Positions 49,374 through 61,149 of a stretch of DNA of 64,000 nt are shown in pieces (the first letter of the stretch is position 1; each line of letters starts with the position of its first letter). Under the pieces are notes generated by a model. That model worked only from the letters and a program-made list of their open reading frames with translations, ran no database searches and had not been told where the DNA came from. Position numbers and translations under genes: made by a program. The DNA is from Akebia trifoliata (Eukaryota > Streptophyta > Magnoliopsida > Ranunculales > Lardizabalaceae): contig CM030715.1 of assembly GCA_017979445.1 (NCBI GenBank), forward strand, positions 33,043,756 through 33,107,755, read 5' to 3'.

Positions 49374-49552
49374 GATTTTCTGATGCCCCCTAACGTGGCA
49401 TGGACTAGAATCATAGATTTTTTTTCCTGAGATACACAATTGTACATCCCCATAAATATATGCGTTGTGTATCTTGAGAAAAATAATCTATGTTTCTAGC
49501 ACATGCAACATCAAGGGGGCGTGTGTCAAGGGAGGCATTATAAAATCATTGT
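49374..49552. mobile_element. Foldback MITE, family B
   Basis: Begins GATTTTCTGATGCCCCC, then CTAGAATCATAGATT and GATACACAATTGTACATCC. The right half is the diverged inverse (TGTGTATCTTGAGAAAA, AATCTATGTTTCTAGCACAT, GGGGGCG). It resembles the element at 55785-55956. Confidence 0.75.
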
Positions 49553-49977
49553 TTTTATTGTAAACAAGACATTTAAGTTTAAAAATTAAATATTCTTAAT
49601 ATTTATTATGTAAAAGACAAACATTTATTATGTAAAAAAATTAATATACTTTTACTTTTTTCACTAAAAGATAAAATGAACAAAGGTATTATTGAAAAAA
49701 AACATGATGAAAAGAACTAACGTCCTTGTAGAGTTTTCGTCTTCGACGTTAGCATTCCCTTTTAAATAAAGATAAAAGTTTATACATTATATTCACATGG
49801 ATGGAATCAATTGGTCCTCACATTCAAAATGTGAGCCATCCACCAAGAGGCAAATGAAAATATCCTACCATGTCAGCATCACATATTATTCACCATGTGT
49901 CCTCCTTAAACAATCTTGATCATTTACCACACAGTCAAGAAATTGAAGGTGGACCCAAGGCTTACTTGTATTTTAAT

Positions 49978-50111
49978 TTACTGGGATTCTCACAATTCTG
50001 ACGTGGAGATGCATACATAACCATCATAGATGATTTTTACTTGTATTGTGAGGAAACACATCTATGGTTATGTGCACATCCCACGTCAGACTTGAGAGAA
50101 TCACAGTAAAT
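49978..50111. mobile_element. Foldback MITE
   Basis: The left arm TACTGGGATTCTCACAATTC, TGACGTGG, CATAACCATCATAGATG is matched in inverse by CATCTATGGTTATG, CCACGTCAGACTTGAGAGAA, TCACAGTA. Confidence 0.75.
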
Positions 50112-50509
50112 TCCCTGTGTCATTCCAATATTTTCCAAAAAAACAAACGTAATATGTTGCGTAGGAATAGACAAAGCCTAGCTCGCATACCAAAAAGGAT
50201 ACTCGCTATAAACGTGGTCGATTTCAATGGGTCCTACCCTTGAAGTTAGGGCATCACGACAGCCACCCATTACCCGAAAAAAAAAAAAATCAAAACAAAA
50301 AAAAAAAAGTCTACAGATCATGATTAAATTTAATAGATTAATTGGATACACAACAAATGTATGTCCCCCAAGCACAAATGTGCATCACATGGATATATGA
50401 CCAATGAAAGGCTGGTAACTTAGGATCATTGTGTTAAGAAAATGATTTAATTGGCTGGGTTAGTAGATCTTACTAAGAGATATCTAAAATTTCAAATATG
50501 GAATAAAAT

Positions 50510-50648
50510 AATACTGAAGTGACCTCAAGATTGTACCTTGCACGTCTTTACGTAAAAGTGTACAGGAATCATAGATGTTCTATGATTCTTGCACGCTTTC
50601 ATGTCAGGATGTGTGATATGAGGTACAATCTTGAGGTCACTTCAACAT
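50510..50648. mobile_element. Foldback MITE, family A (best copy)
   Basis: ATACTGAAGTGACCTCAAGA (50511) and TCTTGAGGTCACTTCAACAT (to 50647) are inverted ends. The arms extend almost to the centre, where ATCATAGATGTTCTATGATT folds on itself. About 139 bp, no coding capacity. Confidence 0.85.
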
Positions 50649-50964
50649 GACTATGGAATAAGGTAGGTCGTACATCGTTATAGATTAGTGATGCATTCAA
50701 AGTTTGAGTGACAAATAAATTAAACACTTTGAATTTGGAATATTTTGTCAAATCACAATTATTTTTCATACTGGTTGTTAAAATATTTAGGACAAAGAAA
50801 ATATCTTCTATTTGGTAATGATTTTTTTTACCACATCTGATATCTATTGAACTTGTATTTATTAAAATTTATTTTCAAATAAATGCAAGTGATTTGTTTG
50901 GTATACGCTATAGATAAATTAACTATGCATTTAATTTGAGATGTAGTTTTTTTTTTTTTTAATA

Positions 50965-51170
50965 ATCAAATATCCTTGTAGATAGCAGACCAGGCTCATA
51001 TCTGAGCTTTGCCCAATCCATAAACCATGGTCCTGTCCAAGGACTAGTCCCGAGGAACGTGCAATACCCACACATCACACACACCAAATAAGTGAGAGTG
51101 CACCTTCGCAAGTAGCCCCTTAGAAATTAATGATGATTTGGGTATCAAACTCATGACCCATTTGAGATGT
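50965..51170. repeat. Dispersed repeat, family E (copy 2)
   Basis: Related to 47415-47605 (ACGTGCAATACCCACACATC, CACCAAATAAGTGAGAGTG). It contains CTGAGCTTTGCCCAATCCAT, whose inverse occurs near 36,570. Confidence 0.45.
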
Positions 51171-53346
51171 AGTCTTAGTTGATGAGACTAATCATTAGTG
51201 AGAAAATCAATATAAAACTAGAATTATGGAGAGATATGTTAAGAGTTCAAAGACTTTGACTCAACAAAACCATGATGGAGCATGTATTGCGTATATGTTT
51301 AGCATTAACACTTAAGAAGAGGAAACCCAGTTAAAATTGATAATCTAAAAATATCTCAAAGAAGATGCATCAGAGTTGGAGGAGGTATACTTTTAGAGTA
51401 CCATATAACATAGACATACAAATCAAATATATGTATATAGAAACAAAATTAGAAATGAATCAATTAAAAAAAATGTAAGATTACCTCCAATAAACAACAA
51501 AACTATATAATATCAATTACACTCGTGCACACATCAACTTTCAAGTGGGGATTCGATCTCATCCGTTAAGAGTTGTCTTTTTCTCTCCTCCTATAGTTTT
51601 TTTAATAGGATATTTCACGATGTTGTTGACTTGTTGCTAGTTGGTGGGATATCAACTCCATTAAGAGTGCAAGTGCTGTACTCCCAGGAGTTATTTTGCA
51701 CCAACTCTAGGCCTACTTGATGAAACACATGGCACATAAAATGCTCAAATCAAACAGTTAAAAGTCATCAATGGTGCTGATTTTTTTTTAATGCAAATCC
51801 ATAAGGGGTGGATAAAACATTCATGGATCATTGTCATTGAGCCATTGAATGTGACGTGGCATTTTTGGTCCATGGCTAATGGGTAATGACCAATGACAGC
51901 ATTGTCCATGATCAATATGGGTCTTGGGTGGTAGGGTCCATTGAGGGAGACAGTTGGGGTCCAACAAAAGGTTTAAATTGAGGCCGAAAGAGTGCAAGAG
52001 TGGTGAACCATGACAGAATGATCTATCATAAATTGATGGGGGTCTATTGAGTATGAAAGACATCAGTAGAGGTCCAAAGAAGTATCTATAGATGCTTTCT
52101 CTGGGGCAAAAAGTTAAGCCCATGACAGCATCAATGTCCACATTAGAGAAAGGACCAGACCATCTTCCCATATTTCTTAGGTGATTGATTTTTAGTGAAA
52201 AAAATCTTGCATTATTCATGAACTTAGGGACCCAGAAAGCATGGAGGGTAGGAAAGGAGCGTCAATCTAAAAAATATCGTAGCTGTCGAGAGTGTCTGCA
52301 ACCCATCCCCATATTTTGATAATGAGACTGGAGAAGGATCAACTCACAAAGCGCCAAAGCAAGATTTGAGAGTGGGCACAATGAACAGATGTCAAACAGA
52401 AATTGTACCATTTTTTAAATGGGCAACTGATCAAACCTCTACCATCAACTAATTACGATGAAACGAACCAGATTGGTTTTAGGTTATAGTGGGGCCGCCC
52501 TGGGAGGATTTGCTCATTAAGTGTTTAAATATAAGACTAGCTGAATGGGAAAGTAAGCTTAATCTTCATCTATTGTGAATCAAAGTTTAAAATTTCTAAT
52601 CATTAGAAGTTTGAACTAGTGTGTTAAAAACCCAATTTTCTATGTGTTCAAGTTTTAGCATCTGTCAAATCGATTTAGTGCATCTTCTGCAATAATCCTA
52701 ATTTAGTAGATTGTTTGGTTTGCAATTGGATTCCATTGTATCTTAAACTTGAATTCAACATTAACCCATTGGACAGTGATGACAAATATCATCTTAAAGA
52801 CAAAAACATTGGCACCAATTGAATCATATTGTTTTGCAGATGATGCTAAAAATGTTGCGCAAAGTCTGTGTGCCATCGAAATCCATGGAAACATGAAATG
52901 CAGTTGTGGTTATATTCAGAAATGGCACCAAGTTAGTGGTGTAAGTATGGTAGAATAACTCTCACACCTAGGTGGTAATGGGAAAGATACCTATTCTCAA
53001 TCCATATATGCCAAGAAACAGAACCATTGATACATTTTTGCCAGAACAGGTCCACCATGAATCTGAAGGGTATGGAGGTGACCAGCCTCATCATCATCAT
53101 CTTAGTTGATCAAGCAATTGACATAGTTGACTCACCGTGGGTCATACACTACGCTCCTACGGGGTTGTAGCACAAACATAACATTGATCAAACCACCATT
53201 GTTTTGTCTGATCTACAGCTAGAATTTGAGCTAAAATTAGGCAAACCATTAGAATAACGACCATACATCAAATGGTTAGATACTTTTATTATATAATAGG
53301 TGATTAAGTGTAATCAGTTGTGGAAAATTTGCAAGTCATCCAACCT

Positions 53347-53700
53347 ACATATATATACTCTTATTATATCAAAAGTACATGTCATCTTTACAAAATATTT
53401 GGGAGCTGCAATGAAACTTAACTTGTTTTACATTCTAAATCAAGTTCATATCAAGTATTTATGGAAATGCAGAACCCATTACCTTGAATCAGAATTTTCT
53501 AGTGGATCAGGATCCGAACACCTCCTCATTGCATATGGGGCATGCCTGATTCAACAAAGTAAAACCCTTTGATTAAATTTATGTCCACTAACAGTAAATA
53601 AACAAATAGAGTCCTCTTAACAAATTGGCCAACTTTTAGAAATATGGAAATACCCTTCGATTTTAATACACAAACACAAGCAACTTGAAGTGAGTACAAT
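53347..53700. repeat. Dispersed repeat, family D (copy 2)
   Basis: Direct copy of 9469-9760 with about 60 extra bases around 53,535-53,590. Shared blocks include CAGAACCCATTACCTTGAAT and AGAAATATGGAAAT. Confidence 0.6.
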
Positions 53701-53784
53701 GGAAAATCTCAAGAGCAAACGATGGAGATGCAAAATGACAAGAACTTAAGAGAAAAACAATCACACATGAGGCACATGTTGTTG

Positions 53785-54128
53785 TGTAAGTACCTTGTAT
53801 TCTGTTACGCTACGTAGAGCTGCGGGGTCACGCTGCCCGCTCTGCCCCCACCCCCAATTTTTTAAGGGGTTATGAAGAGGGCAATCGTGAAATATTTTCC
53901 TAAGGGGTTTTCTATTTTTGGAGGTTCCTGTTTTGAGAAGTTCTACATATTTTGGTAACTCTCAGGTATATAAATAAAGATCTCTAGGGCTATAAAACTT
54001 ATGAGAAGATAGTGATTGTTCTTGTTCTATTCCATGGATGTAGGCAACTGCCGAACCGTGTAAATCTTTGTGTTTTGCGCGATTGTGTTGTCTTTGCTAT
54101 TTCGATTTTTCCACATATATTAAATAGG
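53785..54128. repeat. LTR-like dispersed repeat, family C
   Basis: Contains AGTGATTGTTCTTGTTCTAT, TGGATGTAGGCAACTGCCGA, ACCGTGTAAATCTTTGTGTT and TATAAATAAAGATCTC. It is oriented like 37925-38222 and inverse to 9950-10215. Confidence 0.5.
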
Positions 54129-55784
54129 TTCACCACTAAGGCTACATTCAGCGGTGACAGAGAGCTTGCATTACATACAAATGGAAATGATTCAGAGTAA
54201 GTCTAGAATGACAGCTTATCTCAAAACAGTGAGACCCCAATACAGAAAACTGTCTGATTTTCCAAAAGAGACATCCCCACAAATTCGAGGTGACATGAAC
54301 TCCCAAGATTCCCCAAGGGGCTTTAGAACCTTCCATGGGCCCAAGAGTACGATAAAATGATAGTTTTTGAGACACCTAACCCACATGATGACACAAACGA
54401 TATATTTAAATATTTTGGAGACCAACTAGAAAATCACAATTGAACAAGTACGACACAAATAGGAAAAGTGAATTACCCTATTGAGCTTCAACCACTTTCC
54501 GATACATTTTGAATGATATTGGTGTTGGCATGGCAAAGGGTCAAGACATCTCGGTTTTTATAAGCCATACAACAGATCACACATCTGCATGCACCCCGAA
54601 TCAGAAGTATGAAAGACTATTAGAATAGCAACAACAACAACAATAATAAAATTATAGGACATTACAGATACTTCAATGATAACTGCTTGATGTATACTAC
54701 ATGCCCTGGCAAACACAGCAAATTTTTACGTTTTGAGCCTATTCTCGGGAAAGCTCTAGGTTTTAGGCCCTTGAAAATAGGGCACAATTGCACCACTTTA
54801 GTTTGACCATATGAATTCTTTGGAATAGAAACATAAATATTTAAATTGACTTACTCCTCATGTTTGTCCTTCTTTGAGAAAAATCCTGTTTTATACTTGT
54901 ACGATGTCAAGTAGGAAATGAGCTCATCTGATAATCCTCTATTTTCAGTGCCAATAGATTCTCCAAGCGATTGCAATTGCTGACATGAGAACATTGTAAC
55001 AATCAAATTGTGCATGCCGAACAACATATTGAAAGCAGGAGATTTCATGTAAAAATAAGAAGACAAATTCAAGGATAGTTCTAAGTTTAATATATGATAA
55101 TAGTAAAGGATGGTAAATACATGTATTACTTATACAAGTAGAAATAGTAGGCAATGTTTACAGAACAATGTAACCTAACACACGTGGCCATAAAGCTTTT
55201 CTCTGTTTATTGATAACAAGCAATAAACAGTCAAACTGTGAGGTGTTATCCTAATAGTCGCCATGACTTGTGTTCTAAGCCATGATTTAACAAAACTGGA
55301 TTATCCTTCATGGACAGACTCACCTCATACGTCATGTTATCCGGGTCAACATTATCTTGTGTCACAGCCTGTGTTTCAACATAGAGAGAATCTTAGGTTG
55401 GTTCAGATATGCAGCAGAGTAATCTTAAACATGAAAACAATTTAATAAAGAGAGGAAAAGAAACAAATAATATACATAGATTACCTGGGCAGAATTGTTC
55501 GTAGAGTTGACTTCTCTGTTAACTGCAGAAGATAATTATGGAAGTTATTTCATGACAATCCATTCAAAAGGACACACTACCATGAGGATACCAACTATGA
55601 GTAATTGCAATAGATGCTCAAATAAATTATTTTATTTTTTGCATAGAAAAGATGCACTTAAGACTTAACATGTATCTTAGAACAGGATTTCTTCACAAGT
55701 ATTTGATTATGGCATGGTGTGATACAACACCATATTTTTATATTGCACTGGCTACATTTTATGCATAGTTTACTTATGAATAAT

Positions 55785-55956
55785 GATTTTCTGATGCCCC
55801 CTCTGACACACGCCCCTGACGTGGCATGTGCTAGAACCATAGATTCTTTTCCTCGGGATACACAACTGCACATATTTATGGGGATGTACAGTTGTGTATC
55901 CCAAGGGAAAAATCTATGGTTCTAGCCCATGCCATGTCAGGGGGCATCAGAAAATC
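55785..55956. mobile_element. Foldback MITE, family B (best copy)
   Basis: GATTTTCTGATGCCCC at 55785 and GGGGCATCAGAAAATC ending at 55956 are exact 16-bp terminal inverted repeats. The arms continue (GGCATGTGCTAGAACCATAG, GATACACAACTGCACAT) almost to the centre. 172 bp, in intron 2 of the RING gene. Confidence 0.9.
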
Positions 55957-56337
55957 ACGACTCTTTATTTATCTAGATAAGCATAATACATTATAGGCAT
56001 GAAATAGCTAAGAAGATGCCACGGAGAAGTTGATACCATTTTCAGGAAATCAAATTGAGATCAGATTTGGGTATGAAAATAATTACATTAAATCGACCTA
56101 TGCATCTAATAAATTCAATGAGAATGTGAATGTTGTTAATTTCTAACAACAGCAATGAAAAAACTTGGAAGGGTCATAAATAAATAGTGAAAATTCAAAA
56201 GTGCTATTGTAGCAAAAAATTATTTTAACTTTTCAGAGGTTGGTAACACTAAGCTATAAAATGAAAATTTTGGTATAAAATCAGGTGACCCTGCAAAATC
56301 AGACATGGTGACCATGAAGCAAAATCAGGTGTGCCTA

Positions 56338-56459
56338 AGAAGTGCCACTTAGCTAAGTGGTAAGACGCGTGGAGAGTTGTTCCCATGTCCTAGGTTCAAA
56401 CCCCCTTGAAGCCATACTTCTTATGCTAACCACTAACTCATCTTTACCGGAAAAAATTA
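56338..56459 (+). mobile_element. 122-bp tRNA-derived SINE with 17-bp target duplication
   Basis: A-box-like CTTAGCTAAGTGGTAAGACG and B-box-like AGGTTCAAACCC lie in a tRNA-like head. The body carries CTAACCACTAACTCATC and the element ends GGAAAAAATTA. AAAATCAGGTGTGCCTA flanks it exactly at 56321-56337 and 56460-56476. The exact duplication points to a fairly recent insertion. Same family and length as 31780-31901. It lies in intron 2 of the RING gene, antisense to it. Confidence 0.9.
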
Positions 56460-58654
56460 AAAATCAGGTGTGCCTACATGTCTGTAGCCTATTAGCCAAT
56501 GTGATAATATCAAAGATAATTTTTATTTACATAAATACTGGTTCAAATAATTCAAAAGCATCAACGCACAAAAGTTATCTAAAATCAATATTATTAACGT
56601 ATAACAACTACAGGAAACAAAATAAAAAGAATTTAAAGTTGTCTAGGCCACTATCCATCTTGGTGTGAATTAGTAATGTAGTTTCTTTGTCACGTTGCAA
56701 CTTAACGTGCAGTTTTAGTAGAGTTTTAAAAAATAAGTAGCATTTGCCGCTCTTTGTTTCATTTGGATTATTAAAGCAAGAAACACAACCTTGGCAATGA
56801 AGTTTAAGATATGAACAAATAAATAATTACTAACTTCCATAACAAAACGTTTCACAAATTCATTTCATAGCTCATGGCCCCAAATTAAAACACATTTAAA
56901 TTTCCCTAATCAAAAAACCCCCAGATGTTCCAAGATAGGAAAGAGGAATCCTCACTCTATGTGTATATAGATAATAAAGCACTATTGATTCCAATTGCAG
57001 CATGAACACGACGAACAATAGAAACCCAAGTTTCATATCAAGCAAAATAACCACAAGTCAGTCACCAAATGAACTCATTAGCAATATAATCAAGCAAGCT
57101 TCGGATATTATATCATCAAAATCATAGAATAGCTCTGTGGGAATCATCTATACATACCAGATCCGGTTCCAATAGTTTCACTAAGGGATTCATTCTCATC
57201 TTGGTGCTCCAACTCCTGCAAGGCTCTAGCTAAAGCCTCATCTGACTCTAACTGTGACTTGGCATTGTCAACCTGCAACGGCTCTCCGTCTTTTTCTTGA
57301 ACCACTCTCTCACTACCACTACGTTCGTGGTTGGGATTAGAATCAGTACTTGTAGAAGCTTTAGTCCAATCAAACCCACCGTTTATTTGGAGTGATTGGT
57401 ACACAATTTCCTAAAGCATAATAAATCAAACAGATTCGTGAAACTTTTAATCAGGAAGATTAATATCACTTTTTTGGTAATTAAAAGGTGCTTTCTTAAA
57501 GTCATACTGACCTGATTTCGAAGAACCTCTTCAAGAGAAAGATCGCCTTGTTCAAGAAATCCGGCAAAATTCTCTTCGACTACGCCAGGGACAGCGGCGT
57601 GTACATAATGAACATCCACCTGTTGATTCCCCATCGTTTCAGACATCAGCCTCGTGCTGATAATTCCTTATGTAAATCTGGGTGTGATCTTATCTTCAAC
57701 GTCTTCTACTGGATTGAGAAGAGTAGTCCCCTCTCCCTCTCCCTCTCCCAGGTATCTTCAGAGAATTGAAAGTCAGTCAACGTCAACAGGTCATAAAAAT
57801 AAATTAAAAGAAAAATCAAAATTCATTTATTAGGAAAGTGACCCATTTAACATTTTATCTATCACCTCATCACATTATTTTTTAATTGGATCTCTATTTC
57901 TACGTGTTTTCTTCGTTTTCTTAGTCTTTTAAATTGACCCATTAACAGTTAGAGATTACTTTGTAACCATCCTTATCTATCTCCAAAATTGATGCAGATT
58001 GCAGACACTATTTCAAATCATAATTTTACATATCCACAGAGGTATTTCAAAAATTACGGGGGAAAAAAAAAACCTACTAAGCTCAATCATGATAAATCAC
58101 ATAGTTCCAAACATGAAAAGAAGAAATTGGATCGACCACAGATCTAAGAGACATAAAAATATAATTTGAAAAAAACCCAAAAATGATCCATTAGGAAAGG
58201 CACCTTTCAACTTTAATAATCAGCTTTTTTTTTTCTTTTCTTCCTACAAGTTTTTTTTCCTTCATACCACAGACCTGTCATCAATATCTTCCTTCACCTT
58301 CTTTCCTATATAATAAAATATAAATATATAAAAAATAAAAAAAGACCAGGTCACAAGTAGAGTTGACTCTGTAAACCATCCCTGACTATCTGAAACATTG
58401 ATTCAAAGACAAATTCAGGACATAATTCAAGAAACCCATGAAGAAATCTACACAAACTAGGCAAAAATAGATAACACCACAGCAGACAGCACATCCGTGA
58501 TCAAGAACATAGATCTCAAACATGCAAATTAAGCAGGAATAACTCAAAATTAACAGCAAAATCAAAATGGGGTTTCCAGTAATTTCTCTATAGTTCATGT
58601 AGAACCAAGAAATATATATAAATATAAATAGATATTGAAGATGGGAAGTAGTAC

Positions 58655-58790
58655 CTAAGGGAAGATGATGAAATGGGTCTTGTTAAGTCCTTTTTTTCAG
58701 ACTCAGAGACTCAAGTGTGAAGAAACTGTGGGTGTTTTGAGTGATTTGATATGGAGACTGGTGAGAGAGGTTGGGTTTAGAGATGAAAAG
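58655..58790 (-). promoter_or_regulatory. Possible 5' leader exon of the RING gene
   Basis: On the minus strand a leader-like stretch ends in CCCTTAG|GTACTAC at 58655. A 5' UTR exon about 1 kb before the start codon is usual for this family, but the acceptor near 57,760 is not clear and the upstream limit is arbitrary. Confidence 0.3.
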
Positions 58791-59867
58791 TAAAAGTAGG
58801 ACCACCTTGACTAATGAAAAGGTGTAGAATACAACTCAGTAGATTCATAATCACGACACCACCTGACCACTACCAGGCACCACCCCTCGAATCCAATCTT
58901 CTCTTTTAACCTCTCTTTTTCTTCTATTTTACTTCAGTAAAAAAGTTCCTTTTTTTTTTTTTTCTTTTTCTTTTAAGCCACTGACCATGTTTATGTTCGT
59001 GCATGTATGAGAGAGAGAGAGATATGTTACTGTAGAACCTTTAATTCTTTAGTCATTTTTTTATTATTTTTAATTGGGGTACTCTTAGCAAAATTTGGTG
59101 TGGCAATACACTCTCTCTTTATTTATAATTTTATTAAAAACTGATTTAATGTGCATCTCGAAGACCCCTGGATGATCTATTCCAAAGATTCCCATTTGGG
59201 ATCAGACCCAAAATCCAGTCTATTCGAATTTGGGAACTTTCAATCTAGATCATGGGATTTGTTTTCTAAATTCTAATAAGGATTAATCCGACAAACATCG
59301 GATTTGATAACCTACACGATCGATTATGGATCAACCATGTTTCCACTCCACCTAATAAATGTGAGAAAGTATGCAACTTATTTTAAATACACCAAGTTAT
59401 TTCCAATTTTTATATCAAACCAGAGTGATTAGATTTAGACCCAATTATATAATTGTTATCGGATCGGATTTGAGATCGTAATATTGAAATCCAATTAGAA
59501 CCCTATCCAACAAGAGTCTTAGTGGATCGGTTCCTAATTCGATTTATTATAATGAAAGAAGGCGGAGTAGAAGTGGTTCGATATCACAATTTGAATGGTC
59601 ATAAGTGCTCTTAATTTTTATATTTAAATTTAATATAATCAATGTTATTTTGATATATAAAAAAAATAAAAATAACCGTGAAGACTTATTTTTTTAAATA
59701 TTTACTAAAAAAATATGGATCACAAAAGACACATTTTATCACACATCTTCCTCCCAACGACAAATAGAAGAATTATTCTAATAAAATACTTTTAAAAAAT
59801 ATACCCTTTAAATCACTTTACACAACCAATCATCATCAATCTCTTGGATGATATATTGATTGAGGTA

Positions 59868-60033
59868 GTGATGTGATCATCATCTCCACCACCATCATCA
59901 TATCATCATCATTCATTGCCATTGTCATCATAGTCATGATTATTATCATCGTCATTCCTCGTCATTGTCATCGTCATCATAATGATCATATCACCACAAT
60001 CATCATTGTCATACCTATCATCACATCATCATC
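59868..60033. repeat. Degenerate (ATC)n tract
   Basis: About 165 bp dominated by CATCAT, CATCGTCAT and CACCATCAT units with interruptions. It is open in more than one frame but lacks any gene context. Confidence 0.85.
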
Positions 60034-60468
60034 TTTTAACAGTTGAGATTGATTAGCCTAGGAAAGAAAGACAAAAAGAAATCAAGAGTTTTATTTATCA
60101 TTTTTCATTAACTAATTAAAGAAGGCCAAGGTTGATGAGCTCGTCTTCAAATTCTTAAATTTAGGTCATCTCAAATATTCACCAAAACAATGGATTGGGG
60201 TAACTCTAAAACAAATTGAGTTTTAAAACTTTTCAAATTACCTGGAAGGGTGATTTAAAAATTTTAATAAAAGAAATTTCAAAACCTCCTCCTTAAACAA
60301 TTATGTCCGGGACCTACTTTCGAAAAATGGGTTTTTATGGTTATTTTCTCTTTTTAAAATTATTATATATATATATATATATGAAAATGATCTATAGTTC
60401 TGTACCCTTATCTCGTACATTCACCACAACTCTTTAATCAATATTTTAAGGGTAACTTAAAAAATTTA

Positions 60469-60585
60469 TTGACGTGAATCATAGATTTTTCTCTTGATAT
60501 ACACAATTGCACACATTTTATGAGAATGTCCAATCGTGTATCTCGGAAAAAAAATCAGGGTTCTTACGGGGCACACGTCAGTCGA
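60469..60585. mobile_element. Foldback MITE, family B-like
   Basis: ATTGACGTGAATCATAGATT and GATATACACAATTGCACA are matched in inverse by CAATCGTGTATCTCGG, AATCAGGGTTCTTAC and CACACGTCAGTC. It is preceded by a (TA)n run at 60,361-60,382. Confidence 0.6.
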
Positions 60586-61149
60586 GTTTTTGAATCGTCA
60601 TGTTAGGTAAAGTTATAAAACCATTACACTAGTTTAAATTATAAATAAATTTTTTTGGTACATGTGTCTTTCCACGTGTCACATTTAGTGATAAATAATT
60701 AAAGAAGATGACCGAAGCGCTTCATGTCACATACGACACATCTAAAGGTATTTGGAGGCCATATGTATAGGAATTAAAATTAAGATGTTTGTTTGAGGAA
60801 AAGGTGGGCCAACCCCTTACGAAGGTCACGTATACATTTCATGGATGGTCCCACTATGCTTGAATAAGACTTCCACTGCTTGACTTATGAACATAGCCAT
60901 TGAATTTCAATAAAATCACAGCTATGACACTGGTGTCCATTTGATAAAGAAAACAAAAAAAACAAATGTGGAATCTTCCTTAAATGGGACCCATCTAATG
61001 TGGGTCCCAATTTCATTATGTCGGTTGGCTTAAGTTTTGTAGATTACCATTTGAATCTATAAAATTAGGGTCTTGGATTTTCTTTTAATTTTTTGGGTCA
61101 ATTTTTAGATATTCTCCGATTTTTGAGATCCCTACATTTATAAATGGAT

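Larger units (their letters stand above)
41911..54249. other. 12-kb gene-free, MITE-rich region
   Basis: No exon chain or conserved protein was recognised on either strand. The longest frame (132 codons, minus strand near 51,821-52,219) has no familiar domain. The sequence is AT-rich and contains at least seven foldback elements, one SINE, tandem duplications and dispersed repeats. Confidence 0.6.
54250..57646 (-). pseudogene. BBR: BIG BROTHER-related RING E3 ligase gene with broken RING
   Basis: Exons 57646-57512, 57410-57158, 55522-55485, 55368-55324 and 54979-54855 join in frame and match the BBR family: VDVHYVHAAVPG, LESDEALARALQELEHQ, DNVDPDNMTYE, LQSLGESIGTENRGLSDELI and YKTGFFSKK. Exon 6 (54584-about 54477) starts the RING (CVICCMAYKNRD), but one base appears missing after it. 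In the resulting frame translation stops at 54,488-54,490, while a shifted frame keeps PCQHQYHSKCIGKWLKLN. A last exon near 54,250-54,300 may encode the end (ICGDVSFGKSDS) with an expected Cys replaced. Intact relatives attach ubiquitin to limit organ growth. A sequencing error in one base would rescue exon 6 but not the last Cys. Introns carry a MITE and a SINE. Confidence 0.65.

Noticed and set aside
51821..52219. 132-codon minus-strand frame
   Set aside because: No domain, no neighbouring exons and no family resemblance. It lies among repeats, so chance or an ancient relic is as likely as a gene.
52749..52958. 69-codon frame with a CxC and a short hydrophilic stretch
   Set aside because: It reads slightly protein-like (ESYCFADDAKNVAQSLC), but no family could be named and no adjoining exons were found.
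56338..56410. tRNA gene
   Set aside because: The cloverleaf is too diverged, and the segment is enclosed in a target duplication with an A-rich end, so it is a SINE head.
54250..57646. Calling the RING gene fully intact
   Set aside because: No single frame or GT-AG arrangement joins CVIC to the PCQHQYH block, because the alternative frame has a TAA just upstream.
59868..60033. Open, Asp/His-rich coding tract
   Set aside because: It is a degenerate ATC microsatellite with no splice or gene context.
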